Shown here: positions 51,780 through 61,443 of the stretch, piece after piece | Position numbering within the stretch: position 1 is the stretch's first letter | Layout of the letters: each line of letters starts with the position of its first letter | Assembly: GCA_900543395.1 (NCBI GenBank) | Contig: UQQT01000007.1 | Coordinates: 1-64,000 of the forward strand | Origin: an uncultured Oscillospiraceae bacterium | GTDB taxonomy: Bacteria > Bacillota > Clostridia > Oscillospirales > Acutalibacteraceae | DNA length: 64,000 nucleotides | Reading direction: 5' to 3' | Notes under the pieces: generated by a model | The model's database searches: none | Told to the model about the DNA's origin: nothing | Seen by the model: only the letters and a program-made list of their open reading frames with translations | Translations under genes and position numbers: made by a program

Positions 51780-52650
51780 TGTCTGCCTCCGTCTGTTCCT
51801 GTTCGGGCTTGTTATTTATTTCAATAATTCTTTTTTTAACGTCGATATGGTCAAAATGCTCACGGTAGCGAACGGAAAGAGTCGATTTCTTTTTGCAGTT
51901 CCTGCAGTAAAACGTCGCTCTGAACGCCTGATTGACAACGCGCCACTCTGTAATGCGTTTCATATAATTACGGCACTCTGCGCACGGACAGACCATTTTG
52001 CTCCTGTCTATGCGTTCGTCGTGAATGTCCGTTATGTTCTTTGCTTTAAACATAAGACGTTTGTAGAAATTCCTGTCGCACTCGTGAATATACGAGGAAA
52101 CCTCCTCTTCATTATACGCTTTTTTAAGACACCGCCATGTAAGCAGGCTGTCGTCGAGCGCGCGGTGGGTCGAGAATTCGCTTACGTCGATACCGAACAG
52201 CGCGGCGGCCGCCGAAAGACCGATCTGCTGATTTGTGTCGAGTTTTAAATGATTCTGACAGAATCTCTGCGCGTCTGCATAAAACCCGATAAACGGGATA
52301 TAATCCGTATCGCAGAAGCATATAAGATTTTCAAGCAGAACGTGCAGATCTGTATTACCCCACGACATAAAAACACATTCCCTGTCGCCGAGCCATTTCG
52401 TAAAATCCGACAGCGCACGGTCAAATCCGACTCCGCCGTACATGTCCTCGTTTGTAATGTGCGTCAGGTCTTTTACCCGCCCGCTTAATTTTTTTGAAAG
52501 CTGAGATCGTATCAAAACGGAAAAAGTGTCAACAACGTCCATGTTTTCGTCAATCATTACGGCTCCTATTTCAATTATTTCATTGAAAAAAGCTTTCACG
52601 GCTTTATTATACGCGTTGTTCCACTCTAAATCCATGACAACATAATACAA
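51763..52650 (-). CDS. DEDDh 3'-5' exonuclease (DnaQ-like) with C-terminal zinc-ribbon-type tail
   Basis: 295 residues. Exonuclease motifs: VVMDLEWNNAYN (ExoI Asp/Glu), MSWGNTDLHVLLEN (ExoII) and FSTHRALDDSLLTWRCL (ExoIII His/Asp). The region after ~205 holds CPCAECRNYMKR and FYCRNCKKKSTL, a four-cysteine zinc-binding pattern not usual in short DnaQ proteins, perhaps for nucleic-acid binding. AGGTG lies eight bases before a TTG at 52650, giving MYYVVMDLEW, a typical family start. Overlaps the amidase gene. Confidence 0.8.
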   Translation of the reverse strand: MYYVVMDLEWNNAYNKAVKAFFNEIIEIGAVMIDENMDVVDTFSVLIRSQLSKKLSGRVKDLTHITNEDMYGGVGFDRALSDFTKWLGDRECVFMSWGNTDLHVLLENLICFCDTDYIPFIGFYADAQRFCQNHLKLDTNQQIGLSAAAALFGIDVSEFSTHRALDDSLLTWRCLKKAYNEEEVSSYIHECDRNFYKRLMFKAKNITDIHDERIDRSKMVCPCAECRNYMKRITEWRVVNQAFRATFYCRNCKKKSTLSVRYREHFDHIDVKKRIIEINNKPEQEQTEADNEKQN

Positions 52651-52742
52651 TACGATCACACCTAAAACATATCTATTCAAGTATAGTCTACTACATAACC
52701 GCAGTATTTGTCAAACAGTGTCGTAAAATATTTTATATGTCG

Positions 52743-52771
52743 TTGAAAAATTATATTGCATGAAGTATAAT
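52743..52771 (+). promoter_or_regulatory. Promoter of the copZ-like gene
   Basis: TTGAAA, 17-nt spacer, TATAAT, about 30 bp before the ATG. Confidence 0.75.
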
Positions 52772-52802
52772 ATAAATAATAAAACAAAACGGAGGTTATA
52801 AA

Positions 52803-53000
52803 ATGGAAAAAGTATTTAAAGTATCGGGAATGATGTGTTCACACTGTGAAAAAAGAGTCGAAAAGGCAGTCTCGGCAACAGACGGAGTATCGGCAGTAAA
52901 AGCCGATTCGGCTAACGGAACATGCTCCGTTACGTTCGAAAATGCAAGCGAATCCGATATCAAAAAGGCAATTACCGACGCGGGTTATACGGTTGAATAA
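52803..53000 (+). CDS. Heavy-metal-associated domain protein (CopZ-like metallochaperone)
   Basis: 65-residue single HMA domain with metal site GMMCSHCEKRVEKAV. Binds Cu(I) or a similar ion in the cytoplasm and normally hands it to a P-type ATPase, none of which is in this window. CGGAGG before ATG, own promoter and terminator. Confidence 0.92.
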   Translation: MEKVFKVSGMMCSHCEKRVEKAVSATDGVSAVKADSANGTCSVTFENASESDIKKAITDAGYTVE

Positions 53001-53020
53001 AAAAAAATAGCAATATATTC

Positions 53021-53058
53021 GCCGACAGATGTTATCCGACATTAGTCGGCATTTTGTT
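53021..53058 (+). terminator. Terminator after the copZ-like gene
   Basis: GCCGAC / GTCGGC stem with T-rich tail; an inner TCCGAC/GTCGG alternative exists. Confidence 0.6.
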
Positions 53059-53143
53059 TAAAAATTATATATAATCAACAAGCATTTTTCTTTATTGGGT
53101 GTATAAATTTATATCCCGTATTAATTAATAAACATAATACAGA

Positions 53144-53172
53144 TTGAACGTCGCGTATATTTTTGATATAAT
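53144..53172 (+). promoter_or_regulatory. Promoter of the large surface-protein gene
   Basis: TTGAAC, 17-nt spacer, TATAAT, about 40 bp before the ATG at 53213. Confidence 0.75.
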
Positions 53173-53212
53173 TCAAATGTATGTATTTTTACAATATTTG
53201 GAGGTAATATTA

Positions 53213-56200
53213 ATGCGTAATGCAAGAAAAAAACTATTTAATATTATTTCATTGATTTTAACTTTTGTTTTGACTTTTTCGTGCTTTACGATTATTGCGC
53301 CGTTGTCGGCGTCGGCTGTCGACCCGACAATGCAGAATGTGAAGTTTTACGTTCCCGAGGTTATATACCTCGCGCCGAACGTTCAGTCATGGACTTCGGC
53401 AACGTCTACCCCGTTCCAGTTCTTTATTCAGAATGACACTTCGACAGGCAAACCGAAGTCAACGCAGGAATTGACGGGTACCGTATATTTTGAATATGCG
53501 AACGCAGCGAGCGCAAAGTTAAGCTATTTCTGGCTCGACGATATAACGTCCGATACAAAGTTATCCGGAGGTTCTATTTATATGGGTTCGGCGCTTTCCG
53601 CCGGAACACAGAAAACGCTCACTCTTTCTTCGGGTAAAGCGACAACGACTATCAGCGCGGAGAACAGCATATCCCCGTCTCTCGCGGCAAGTAAAACAGG
53701 ATGCTATATACAGTGGGTGCTTACTTTTACCGATTCTGCGGATTCACAGACAAAAACCGCAATAGCCTACACTTATGTGTATAAACCGTATGTAATTCCG
53801 TACGGAACAACGTGCGAAATGCTTAACAACCGAGGCACAAACTCCTACTGTAACGTTGTTTCATGGATTACCGGCGTACACTCAATGACCGGAACCTCCG
53901 ATTACTATCCCAGATACGCAGTGTCCGACAGTGCAAAGGGAATGGCGGGATTTTTAAGCACGCAGAATACAGGCTATTCCGCAAGTACAAAGATAACCGG
54001 CACGAGGACTCAGCCGTCGGCTAATGTCAGTACATATGCCACCTCGCTTTATTCCGTATTTGCGTCTGAAACAAAAGCTCATGCATATTTTTACGCAAAT
54101 CAGACAAATTCGGGCGTCAACGACAATTCGCCGCTTGATTGGTTTACAAACGGCACAAGCGGAGCGTTTAACGTCAAATCATTCAGATATCAAAAGCAGG
54201 ACGACGGATATAACTACGGAGACGGATATAACAGAATGAATACCGTATCACCCGTAGTCGGCACCGTAAACATAGATTCGAGCAGATATTCAAATTTAAG
54301 TCAGATACCGAATCTCGGATTGGGAATGCTTGTAACGTCCGACAAAAATGCCGGCAAGGGCGGAGCCTGGATGGTTTCCGAATATACCGGAAGCACATAT
54401 TTAAATGAAGAACGCGATAAACAGAGAAACAGTATATCCGAAATACAAAAACGCTGGACAGACGCGGAAAACAACGGAACCGTTATAGCCCGCCAGGGAA
54501 GCTATAACAGCATTCAAAAGGGTTTTCAATACGAAGGCATAAAATATGCCGGAGGACTTGTAAGCTCAATTCCGAATTCTACAACAACAAAAACATATAC
54601 ATATAAAACTCTGATGTTAAACTCCGACTCCGACTACTGTTTTAACTCATCAATAATCAGGGTTTCGGCAAACATTTATAACAAATCCAACCTGCGTACC
54701 GCCGTACAGAACGCGCAGAGTTATTTTGCACAGCTGGGTATAAACAGTTCGTCGTTTACAAGCTCATATTTCTACACTTCGGAGTCTAATTCCAAATGGA
54801 CGGCTTTCGTCACCGCATACAAAAACGCGTGCAAGGGATTGACCGTTCTCGATTCGACTGTTACGAATCCCGACACGCTTGCGACGAACCTTACAAACGC
54901 GCTCAACGCGTTGCAGACTAAGGTTATTCTCGACGCAAACGGCGGAACGATAAACGGTTCGTCAACCTCAAGCCATTGGTTTGTTATAGGTAAAAACGCC
55001 AATGCTTCCGTTAATCTATCCTCGTATGTTCCGACCCGTTCGGGCTACGCATTCAACGGCTGGGCTTTGAGCAAGACCGTGCAGTCGGGTGCGGACTCGT
55101 TCACACTTGGACATAAGGACACGCTTTACGCCGTATGGCAGGCAATCGGAACGACGTCGGATACTGCCGTCGTAGACTTTGCCTCTGCGGGATATTCGGA
55201 TGTCTTATCAAACGACGCATGCTCAAACGGCAGTATAATCGGCGTCTCAACGGCATCCCCTGCCGTACAGAACGGAAATACACTTCAGGAGACATACAAC
55301 TCCTCAACGGCAAATTCCGCAGGTACGGTTTCGATAGAAAGTAATAAGCTTAAATTCACTCCGACAGCAGAATTTAAATCCGCACAGACGTATTACTACG
55401 CAGTAAAGCTTTGCTCGGGAAAATATACGTGCTACTCATATTCGAGCGTCACTTTTGTGCCTGCAAATAACATTCTGTTTGAGGAATCGGCGTTTACATT
55501 CGAAAACGGCACGGACGCGGTCTGGACGGACGTTACAGGCTCCGGCAATACCTACACCGGCAGCGGAAACAATTCCGACTACGGTTATTCGTCCGAATAT
55601 GCAAACGACTCGACATATTCGCTCGGCAAAGCAAAATCGGTAACGGTTACAAAAACGCAGTTTGAGTCAGCGTCAAGCTCATACAAATGGCCGTCGGCAA
55701 CATTCAGTTTCCGGGGAACGGGCTTTGACCTTAACGCTATCGCGAAAAACACGGCGGGTCTTATGACAGTCGACCTGTACAGATATGGTGAATTAACTGC
55801 GATAAAGAAAATCGCGGTCAATACTTATTATGACGATTCGGCATACGGAACGCTTTACCAGTCCCCCGTCGCGTCATTAACGGGACTTGACTACGGTCAT
55901 TATACGATAAAAGTCACGGTCGCATATCACCCGATGTTTGACAGAACTTATTTAACATCGACAAACGGCGCACTCCGCGCTCCCTCGCAGGGACAGACCG
56001 AGGGCAAGGGCAGTGCAAGCGGTCAGTATATCGGAGTTATCGACAGTATCAGAATTTACGACCCGGCGGGAACGAATCTCACATCCGGCACCGTTTACGA
56101 AACATATAAAAACGCGGGCGAACTTAATCCGACGTTCGCAAATCTCAAATCAATGCTTCTCACCTCAGAAGCAAACGACTTAATAATGAAGGGTGAAACG

Positions 56201-57025
56201 CAGACGGGTTCCGTCTATGTTGAGGGAAATGCTAACGTTTCTTCCGTTGCCGATTATAATAATTCAAGCGCAAACTGTGAAGTAATGCTCGCCCCCGGCG
56301 ACGCGGCGGCGTTTAAGATTAACAGCCCCTTCGCAAAAGTTCAGATCGGACTTCGTTCTGCGGACGGCAATACGGCGGTTGCAAAAATCGGAAACGATAC
56401 ATTTACGCTCCGCTCCGCTACAGAAATGTTCTACACGGTAACGCCCGAAAACTCCATGATAGTAATTGCAAACGGTTCTTCTTCGGGTCTGGTTGCAGTC
56501 GGCAGGATAAAAATAATCCCCTCGTCCGAATCAAACTCCGTTTCCTATGCCGCTGTTACATCCGATATTGCTTTGATGTCATACGTTTCAAGAAGCCTCT
56601 CAAAAATAAAAGCATCCCCGGCTCCCTCGATTGACGGCGAATATACGTTTAACGTTTCATTCTCGTCTGACAATAAAAAAATTGATTCGGTTATAACGGT
56701 CAATTCGGACAAATTCACTTATTTGTCTGATGACAGCGGAAGCTGGACGGCATATCTTGATGTTTTGACAAACGATGAAATTATCAATAATGCGTTTAAA
56801 TCATGCTCGGCAGATAAGGAGCTTAAACTCAACCGGAACAAAACCGTCAGACTTACGCTCGTTTACAAAAACGGAGAATGGAGTCCGCAGAGTATTGAAA
56901 TTAAATGCGATAATATCAAGACGGACTCCGAGCAAACGCTTCTCGAAAAAATAACGGCATTCGTTTTAGGTATTTTTGATTTTATAATCAAAATAGTCAA
57001 TATAATTTCAAAGATATTAAAATAA
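53213..57025 (+). CDS. Large cell-surface protein with InlB-type repeat
   Basis: 1270 residues. Signal peptide (about 1-36, FNIISLILTFVLTFSCF, cleavage near SASAVD). A long beta-rich N-terminal part (about 40-480) is unassigned. A helical FIVAR-like segment (about 500-580) leads to one InlB/Flg_new repeat: KVILDANGGTINGSS to SGYAFNGWALSKT and TLYAVWQ (about 580-650). Another beta region (about 650-970) has carbohydrate-binding-like stretches (ATFSFRGTGFDLNAIAK). The C-terminus ends in a hydrophobic helix (ITAFVLGIFDFIIKIVNIIS) without LPXTG, so attachment is by membrane insertion. ATG 53213 has GGAGG upstream; the longer frame to 53144 lies across the promoter. Confidence 0.85.
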   Translation: MRNARKKLFNIISLILTFVLTFSCFTIIAPLSASAVDPTMQNVKFYVPEVIYLAPNVQSWTSATSTPFQFFIQNDTSTGKPKSTQELTGTVYFEYANAASAKLSYFWLDDITSDTKLSGGSIYMGSALSAGTQKTLTLSSGKATTTISAENSISPSLAASKTGCYIQWVLTFTDSADSQTKTAIAYTYVYKPYVIPYGTTCEMLNNRGTNSYCNVVSWITGVHSMTGTSDYYPRYAVSDSAKGMAGFLSTQNTGYSASTKITGTRTQPSANVSTYATSLYSVFASETKAHAYFYANQTNSGVNDNSPLDWFTNGTSGAFNVKSFRYQKQDDGYNYGDGYNRMNTVSPVVGTVNIDSSRYSNLSQIPNLGLGMLVTSDKNAGKGGAWMVSEYTGSTYLNEERDKQRNSISEIQKRWTDAENNGTVIARQGSYNSIQKGFQYEGIKYAGGLVSSIPNSTTTKTYTYKTLMLNSDSDYCFNSSIIRVSANIYNKSNLRTAVQNAQSYFAQLGINSSSFTSSYFYTSESNSKWTAFVTAYKNACKGLTVLDSTVTNPDTLATNLTNALNALQTKVILDANGGTINGSSTSSHWFVIGKNANASVNLSSYVPTRSGYAFNGWALSKTVQSGADSFTLGHKDTLYAVWQAIGTTSDTAVVDFASAGYSDVLSNDACSNGSIIGVSTASPAVQNGNTLQETYNSSTANSAGTVSIESNKLKFTPTAEFKSAQTYYYAVKLCSGKYTCYSYSSVTFVPANNILFEESAFTFENGTDAVWTDVTGSGNTYTGSGNNSDYGYSSEYANDSTYSLGKAKSVTVTKTQFESASSSYKWPSATFSFRGTGFDLNAIAKNTAGLMTVDLYRYGELTAIKKIAVNTYYDDSAYGTLYQSPVASLTGLDYGHYTIKVTVAYHPMFDRTYLTSTNGALRAPSQGQTEGKGSASGQYIGVIDSIRIYDPAGTNLTSGTVYETYKNAGELNPTFANLKSMLLTSEANDLIMKGETQTGSVYVEGNANVSSVADYNNSSANCEVMLAPGDAAAFKINSPFAKVQIGLRSADGNTAVAKIGNDTFTLRSATEMFYTVTPENSMIVIANGSSSGLVAVGRIKIIPSSESNSVSYAAVTSDIALMSYVSRSLSKIKASPAPSIDGEYTFNVSFSSDNKKIDSVITVNSDKFTYLSDDSGSWTAYLDVLTNDEIINNAFKSCSADKELKLNRNKTVRLTLVYKNGEWSPQSIEIKCDNIKTDSEQTLLEKITAFVLGIFDFIIKIVNIISKILK

Positions 57026-57050
57026 CAGCTTTACGAAAAGGTGATTTATT

Positions 57051-57281
57051 ATGAAAAAACATTATATAAAACCGACCGTTGAAGCTGTGGAATTTCAGCT
57101 CGGCGGGTCTGTAATTGCCGCGTGTCAGTACATCACAAACAATCAGATGTATCAGTGCGCGGTCGACATTCCTGGACTGGGCACGATTTTCACTCTCGAA
57201 AGCTCGTGCGATTATATCGGCGAAGAGGGCGACGTATGCAACTTCACTCCGCAGCCCGGATTTAACGTATACTGGTCGTAA
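57051..57281 (+). CDS. 76-residue Cys-containing small protein
   Basis: Starts MKKHYIKPTVEAVEF, the KPTVE-type opening seen in many small proteins of gut anaerobes. Then four cysteines (about residues 25, 36, 53 and 63) spaced in a hydrophobic/Asn-rich sequence and a C-terminus FNVYWS. No signal peptide or membrane helix. AAAGGTGAT precedes the ATG. It lies 25 bp after the surface protein and before a strong terminator, so the two are cotranscribed. A peptide precursor is one possibility, but no maturation or export gene is near; a disulfide-bonded or metal-binding protein is another. Confidence 0.75.
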   Translation: MKKHYIKPTVEAVEFQLGGSVIAACQYITNNQMYQCAVDIPGLGTIFTLESSCDYIGEEGDVCNFTPQPGFNVYWS

Positions 57282-57293
57282 AAAAGCAAAAAC

Positions 57294-57324
57294 CGCAGTC
57301 ATTAAACGGTGACTGCGATTTTTT
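57294..57324 (+). terminator. Terminator of the surface-protein operon
   Basis: CGCAGTCA / TGACTGCG stem with 8-nt loop, then ATTTTTTA. Confidence 0.9.
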
Positions 57325-57345
57325 ATTGTTTTAAATATTTTAGTA

Positions 57346-57819
57346 TTAAACGGCGGGTATCTTGCACACATCAACCCAGCCCACGCTCTGCGAACACTCT
57401 TCGAGTTCGGGAATACTGAGTCCTATCGCACTTGAAGCCGTACCGCATGCCGGGTAAACCATATCATATTTTTTCAGACTCTCGTCAAGATAAACATCGA
57501 CTCCGTCGTTTAACGCAAACGGGCAGACTCCCCCGACCATATGACCGGTCTTAGGCTCAACCTCGTCGTGGGACAGCATTTTCGCCTTGCAGTGAAAAGT
57601 CGCTTTGTATTTTGCATTATCGATTCTCGCGTCTCCGGCGGCAATTACAAGAATTGTTTTATCCCCCGTGTTAAACGAAAGCGATTTTGCAATCATTCCG
57701 GATTCGACTCCGAGTGCGTCCGCTGCTAAATCGACCGTCGCGCTCGAAACGTCGAATTCGATAACCCGCGAATCAAGCTCCCACTTCGAAAGATACTTTT
57801 TAACTTTTTCAATCGACAT
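57346..57819 (-). CDS. YbaK/ProRS-associated aminoacyl-tRNA deacylase
   Basis: 157 residues of the YbaK/Cys-tRNA(Pro) deacylase family. Removes wrong amino acids from tRNA in trans. Motifs: VDLAADALGVESGMIAKSLSF, ILVIAAGDARIDNAKYK, HDEVEPKTGHMVGGVCPFAL and YPACGTASSAIGLSIPEL. The Lys in AKSL and the GxxxGGVxP stretch are conserved family positions. The exact tRNA specificity (Cys-Pro or other) is not certain. Confidence 0.9.
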   Translation of the reverse strand: MSIEKVKKYLSKWELDSRVIEFDVSSATVDLAADALGVESGMIAKSLSFNTGDKTILVIAAGDARIDNAKYKATFHCKAKMLSHDEVEPKTGHMVGGVCPFALNDGVDVYLDESLKKYDMVYPACGTASSAIGLSIPELEECSQSVGWVDVCKIPAV

Positions 57820-57966
57820 ATTTACACATCCGTATCATATCATTTATATATGTTATTTATATTAATGAGATTATATCATACCTTTAATTGTCAATTCAAT
57901 ACAAATAGATTGTGAGAAATCACGAATTTTATGCTTTTTCACCCCGTTATTTGGCAACAATTAATG

Positions 57967-57994
57967 TTGAAAAGTAAAAAAAAAGTGCTATAAT
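57967..57994 (+). promoter_or_regulatory. Promoter of the V-type ATPase operon
   Basis: TTGAAA, 16-nt spacer, TATAAT, with a start about 40 bp before the first gene. Confidence 0.75.
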
Positions 57995-58033
57995 AACAGA
58001 TTATAGAGAGTATGGATTTGAGGTGATTTACAA

Positions 58034-58354
58034 ATGAAAAGCACGCTTCAGGAAATACTTGAGGTCGAAATGAAAGCGCAGGAAAGAACAAAGGAAGCAC
58101 TTTTGTACAAGCAGAACACTATCGACGAAATAGCCGACATCCGAAAAAAATTAGCCGAGGAAAAATTACAGCAGGCCGAAATAAAAATCGACGAGCTGAA
58201 AAAGAAATCCGAAGCCGACACGGAAAAAGCTCTTTCTTCGTCAAAAAAGAACTGCGAGGAAACTATCGCGTCGCTCGAACTTAAATCAAAAAACAGCAGT
58301 GACGAATGGATTTCGCAGGTCGTCAAACGCGTTCTGGCGGGTGAAGAAAAATGA
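58034..58354 (+). CDS. V-type ATP synthase subunit H/G (peripheral-stalk coiled coil)
   Basis: 106 residues, almost all Lys/Glu/Ala-rich helix (LQEILEVEMKAQERTKEAL and after), as expected for the stalk subunit that pairs with E. First gene of the operon; GAGGTGATT before ATG; its stop overlaps the C subunit start (ATGA). Called partly from position. Confidence 0.75.
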   Translation: MKSTLQEILEVEMKAQERTKEALLYKQNTIDEIADIRKKLAEEKLQQAEIKIDELKKKSEADTEKALSSSKKNCEETIASLELKSKNSSDEWISQVVKRVLAGEEK

Positions 58355-59397
58355 ACACAGCTTTTTCTCAAAATTATATACTCGCAAAAGCGAGAGCCGT
58401 ATGGGGCAAAAGGCTCACTGCGCAGAATTACAGCGATTTAATGTCGTTCCACTCCGTTCCCGAAGCCGCCGATTATTTGAAAAGCAAGACATATTACGCG
58501 CATATCTTCGAGGGCTTTACATCGGGAATGATCCACAGAGGTCAGCTCGAGGGACTTCTTCATAAAGATCTATTCGACAAATATATGAAGTTCTGCAGTT
58601 TCGGCAAGGCTATCGGAAATAACTTTTATGAATTCTATATTCTGAAAAACGATATTTCCCAGCTTCTGCAAATCATGACATACATGAATTCGGGTACGAT
58701 GGAGAGTTATATTTACACTCTCCCCGTTTTCTACGACGAACATTCGAAGCTTGATTTGTATAAGCTCTCGACGGTCAGAACGCCCGAACAGCTTATATCC
58801 GCGCTTGACTCGACGCCTTACGAAAAAACGGTTAAGAAAATATTTTCAAGGAAATATGCGTACAACTTCATAATTCCCGCGGAAATAGAATTCACAAACT
58901 TTTTAAGCGAGGAACTCGCAAAGCTTCTTAAGTTAAAAAAGAGCGAAACTGCAGAAAACGAAATCGTAAAGCTCTTCACGCTCGAAAGTGATATGAGATT
59001 TTTAAACGGCGTTTACCGTCTGATAACGTTTCCCGACGTTCCGAGAGAGTTTATTTTAAAGCTGACCGCCGCCGAGTATTCGCAGTTGAGCCGTCAGACA
59101 AGAATCGCTCTCGCCTCCGCACAGACAACGGACGAATTTATGAAAATCCTATCGGGTACGAAATACAGAAAGATATGCGATTACGCGCAGACCGCCGACT
59201 TTGACGACGCGTCAAAACGCTTCGAATACGAAATATTCGCAAAGCAGATACGATTCTCGACCGACCCGAACGTGGTAATGTATACGTTTCTGTACCTTAC
59301 CGCAAACGAGATAAACAACATTATACATATTATAGAATGTATAAGATATTCGCTGCCGTCCGATACCGTACGGCCGATGTTAAACGGTATAAATTAA
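58351..59397 (+). CDS. V-type ATP synthase subunit C (AC39 family)
   Basis: 348 residues. Socket that joins the central rotor to the membrane ring. Family features: opening YILAKARAVWGKRLTAQNY, helical repeats through the length, DMRFLNGVYRLIT, and a C-terminal TANEINNIIHIIECIRY. Cytoplasmic. Coupled to subunit H/G upstream. Confidence 0.9.
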   Translation: MNTAFSQNYILAKARAVWGKRLTAQNYSDLMSFHSVPEAADYLKSKTYYAHIFEGFTSGMIHRGQLEGLLHKDLFDKYMKFCSFGKAIGNNFYEFYILKNDISQLLQIMTYMNSGTMESYIYTLPVFYDEHSKLDLYKLSTVRTPEQLISALDSTPYEKTVKKIFSRKYAYNFIIPAEIEFTNFLSEELAKLLKLKKSETAENEIVKLFTLESDMRFLNGVYRLITFPDVPREFILKLTAAEYSQLSRQTRIALASAQTTDEFMKILSGTKYRKICDYAQTADFDDASKRFEYEIFAKQIRFSTDPNVVMYTFLYLTANEINNIIHIIECIRYSLPSDTVRPMLNGIN

Positions 59398-59424
59398 TGC
59401 AGGCACTTAGGATGGTGAATCGAA

Positions 59425-61419
59425 TTGGCAATTGAAAAAATGATGCTCCTGAGGGCAAGCGGAAGCTCCGACAGGCTCAATGATTTTATAATCAGACTTT
59501 TCGGTGCGGACGACTTCTGTCCCGAGGACGCATTGAGTTTCCTATCATCCTCGATGGGTTACGTTGCGTTAAACGAGGCAAGTCCCTTTGAATTTACGCT
59601 GCGCGATATTGAGGATACCGCGTCCGTCGCGGGAGCAACGCTCGACGAAAACAGTCTGTCAAACGTTCTCGGCACCGACAGAACGCCGGATAAAGATTAT
59701 ATGGCTCGGCTCAACGAGTACACTAAAATGTCAGACAAGCTGATTACAAACGTTAACGATCTGCTCTCCGACATCAAAACGGATATTATCGCCCACAACG
59801 AAAACAGGAAAAAGACGGCGGCTTTGATAGACTCGCTAAAGTCAAAACAGGATAACTTAAGTCATTTTATGAAATTAGACGTCGACATAGACGAACTGCT
59901 CAGCGCGTCATACCTTACGGTAAGATTCGGCTCCCTGCCGAAGGACGCGTATAAACAGCTGAAAATTATAGAAGAGGACGGAAAGTTCATCTTCACCCCC
60001 TGTTCTTCGGACGATCACACTATTTGGGGCGTTTACTGTACACCTAAAAAATACGAAAAGAAAGTCGACGAAATTTTCGCTTCTCTCTACTTCGAAAAAC
60101 TGACGATCGATATGGACGACGGAACGGTTGCCGAAATCATCAAAAAGAATGCAGACAAAATCGAGGAACTGTCCGAACAGCTCGACGTCGAGGACGGCAT
60201 CATAAAGAGAACATGGGACGAAAACAGCGAGACTATATTAAACACGTACTCACTGCTTCTCGACCTTCAGGAAATATATAAGTTAAGAAAGTATGCCGCT
60301 GTAAACGGCGAGAGCTTCTACTATGTAGGCTGGATTCCGAAGTCGGAAGCAAAAAAGGACAAAACGGTATTCTCAGACCTTGACGGCGTGGAAATAACGT
60401 TCGAGCCGTACAATATTTCGGATAAAAAACACGCTCCGCCGACTAAGCTTAAAAATAATCCGCTCGTCCGTCCTTATGAATACTATGTAAAAATGTACGG
60501 CATGCCTCAATACGGCTCGGTCGACATTACGTCGTTCGTCGCGGTTACATATACGGTAATTTTCGGAATGATGTTCGGCGACCTCGGGCAGGGACTCGTG
60601 CTTCTGATAATCGGCGCGCTTATGTGGAAGCTCAAAAAAATGGAGCTCGGCAAGATACTTATTCCCTGCGGAATTTCATCAATGATTTTCGGACTGATAT
60701 TCGGCTCGTTCTTCGGCTATGAAGAAGCACTTGACCCGCTTTATCACGCAGTCGGACTTAAACATAAACCGCTGGCGGTTATGGAAAACATTACGACCGT
60801 TCTTATTTTTGCAATCGGTATAGGCGTCGCGCTCGTTATCGCTTCAATGGTTATAAACGTAATCGTTAATCTTAAGGCGCATAAGTTCGGAGCCGCACTG
60901 TTTGACACGAACGGCGTTACGGGAATTATATTCTATACGTGTCTTGTTAACTTTATTCTTGAATTCATGGCGAAGATAACGGTTATACCCAACAATATAG
61001 CTATTGTTCTGACAGCTGTCTGCGCGGTGATCCTTTATATGAAAGAAATTATTATAGGTCTTGTGGACAGAGCCCCGAACTGGAAGCCCGACAGCATGGG
61101 AGATTTTCTGATTCAGAACGTATTTGAGCTTATAGAATACGTCCTCTCATATTTCAGCAACACTGTATCGTTCCTTCGAATCGGCGCGTTCGTACTCGTT
61201 CACGCAGGTATGATGATGGTCGTATTCGCGCTCGCTTCTGACGGTAAAAATATTCTTGTCGTAATTCTCGGCAACGTTCTCGTTATTGCGCTCGAGGGAC
61301 TTCTCACGGGAATCCAGGCTCTGAGACTTGAATTTTATGAAATGTTCTCAAGATGCTTCGAGGGTAACGGAAAACCGTTCTTATCGGTTTCCTCAATCCT
61401 CAAAGAAAGTAAAAATTAA
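59425..61419 (+). CDS. V-type ATP synthase subunit I (a-subunit)
   Basis: 664 residues. Stator that carries ions to the rotor ring. N-terminal cytoplasmic half (1-350) with coiled coils; C-terminal half with seven or eight membrane helices: VTYTVIFGMMFGDLGQGLVL (family signature), IFGLIFGSFFGYEE, and YVLSYFSNTVSFLRIGAFV with the Arg that faces the ring (LRIGAF). TTG start preceded by AGGATGGTG. Single copy, no truncation. Confidence 0.93.
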   Translation: MAIEKMMLLRASGSSDRLNDFIIRLFGADDFCPEDALSFLSSSMGYVALNEASPFEFTLRDIEDTASVAGATLDENSLSNVLGTDRTPDKDYMARLNEYTKMSDKLITNVNDLLSDIKTDIIAHNENRKKTAALIDSLKSKQDNLSHFMKLDVDIDELLSASYLTVRFGSLPKDAYKQLKIIEEDGKFIFTPCSSDDHTIWGVYCTPKKYEKKVDEIFASLYFEKLTIDMDDGTVAEIIKKNADKIEELSEQLDVEDGIIKRTWDENSETILNTYSLLLDLQEIYKLRKYAAVNGESFYYVGWIPKSEAKKDKTVFSDLDGVEITFEPYNISDKKHAPPTKLKNNPLVRPYEYYVKMYGMPQYGSVDITSFVAVTYTVIFGMMFGDLGQGLVLLIIGALMWKLKKMELGKILIPCGISSMIFGLIFGSFFGYEEALDPLYHAVGLKHKPLAVMENITTVLIFAIGIGVALVIASMVINVIVNLKAHKFGAALFDTNGVTGIIFYTCLVNFILEFMAKITVIPNNIAIVLTAVCAVILYMKEIIIGLVDRAPNWKPDSMGDFLIQNVFELIEYVLSYFSNTVSFLRIGAFVLVHAGMMMVVFALASDGKNILVVILGNVLVIALEGLLTGIQALRLEFYEMFSRCFEGNGKPFLSVSSILKESKN

Positions 61420-61443
61420 CAAATTAACCGGGAGGTTTTTATC

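Noticed and set aside
53144..53212. 23-residue N-terminal extension of the surface protein
   Set aside because: The extension overlaps the promoter and precedes the only good RBS; the signal peptide begins at 53213.
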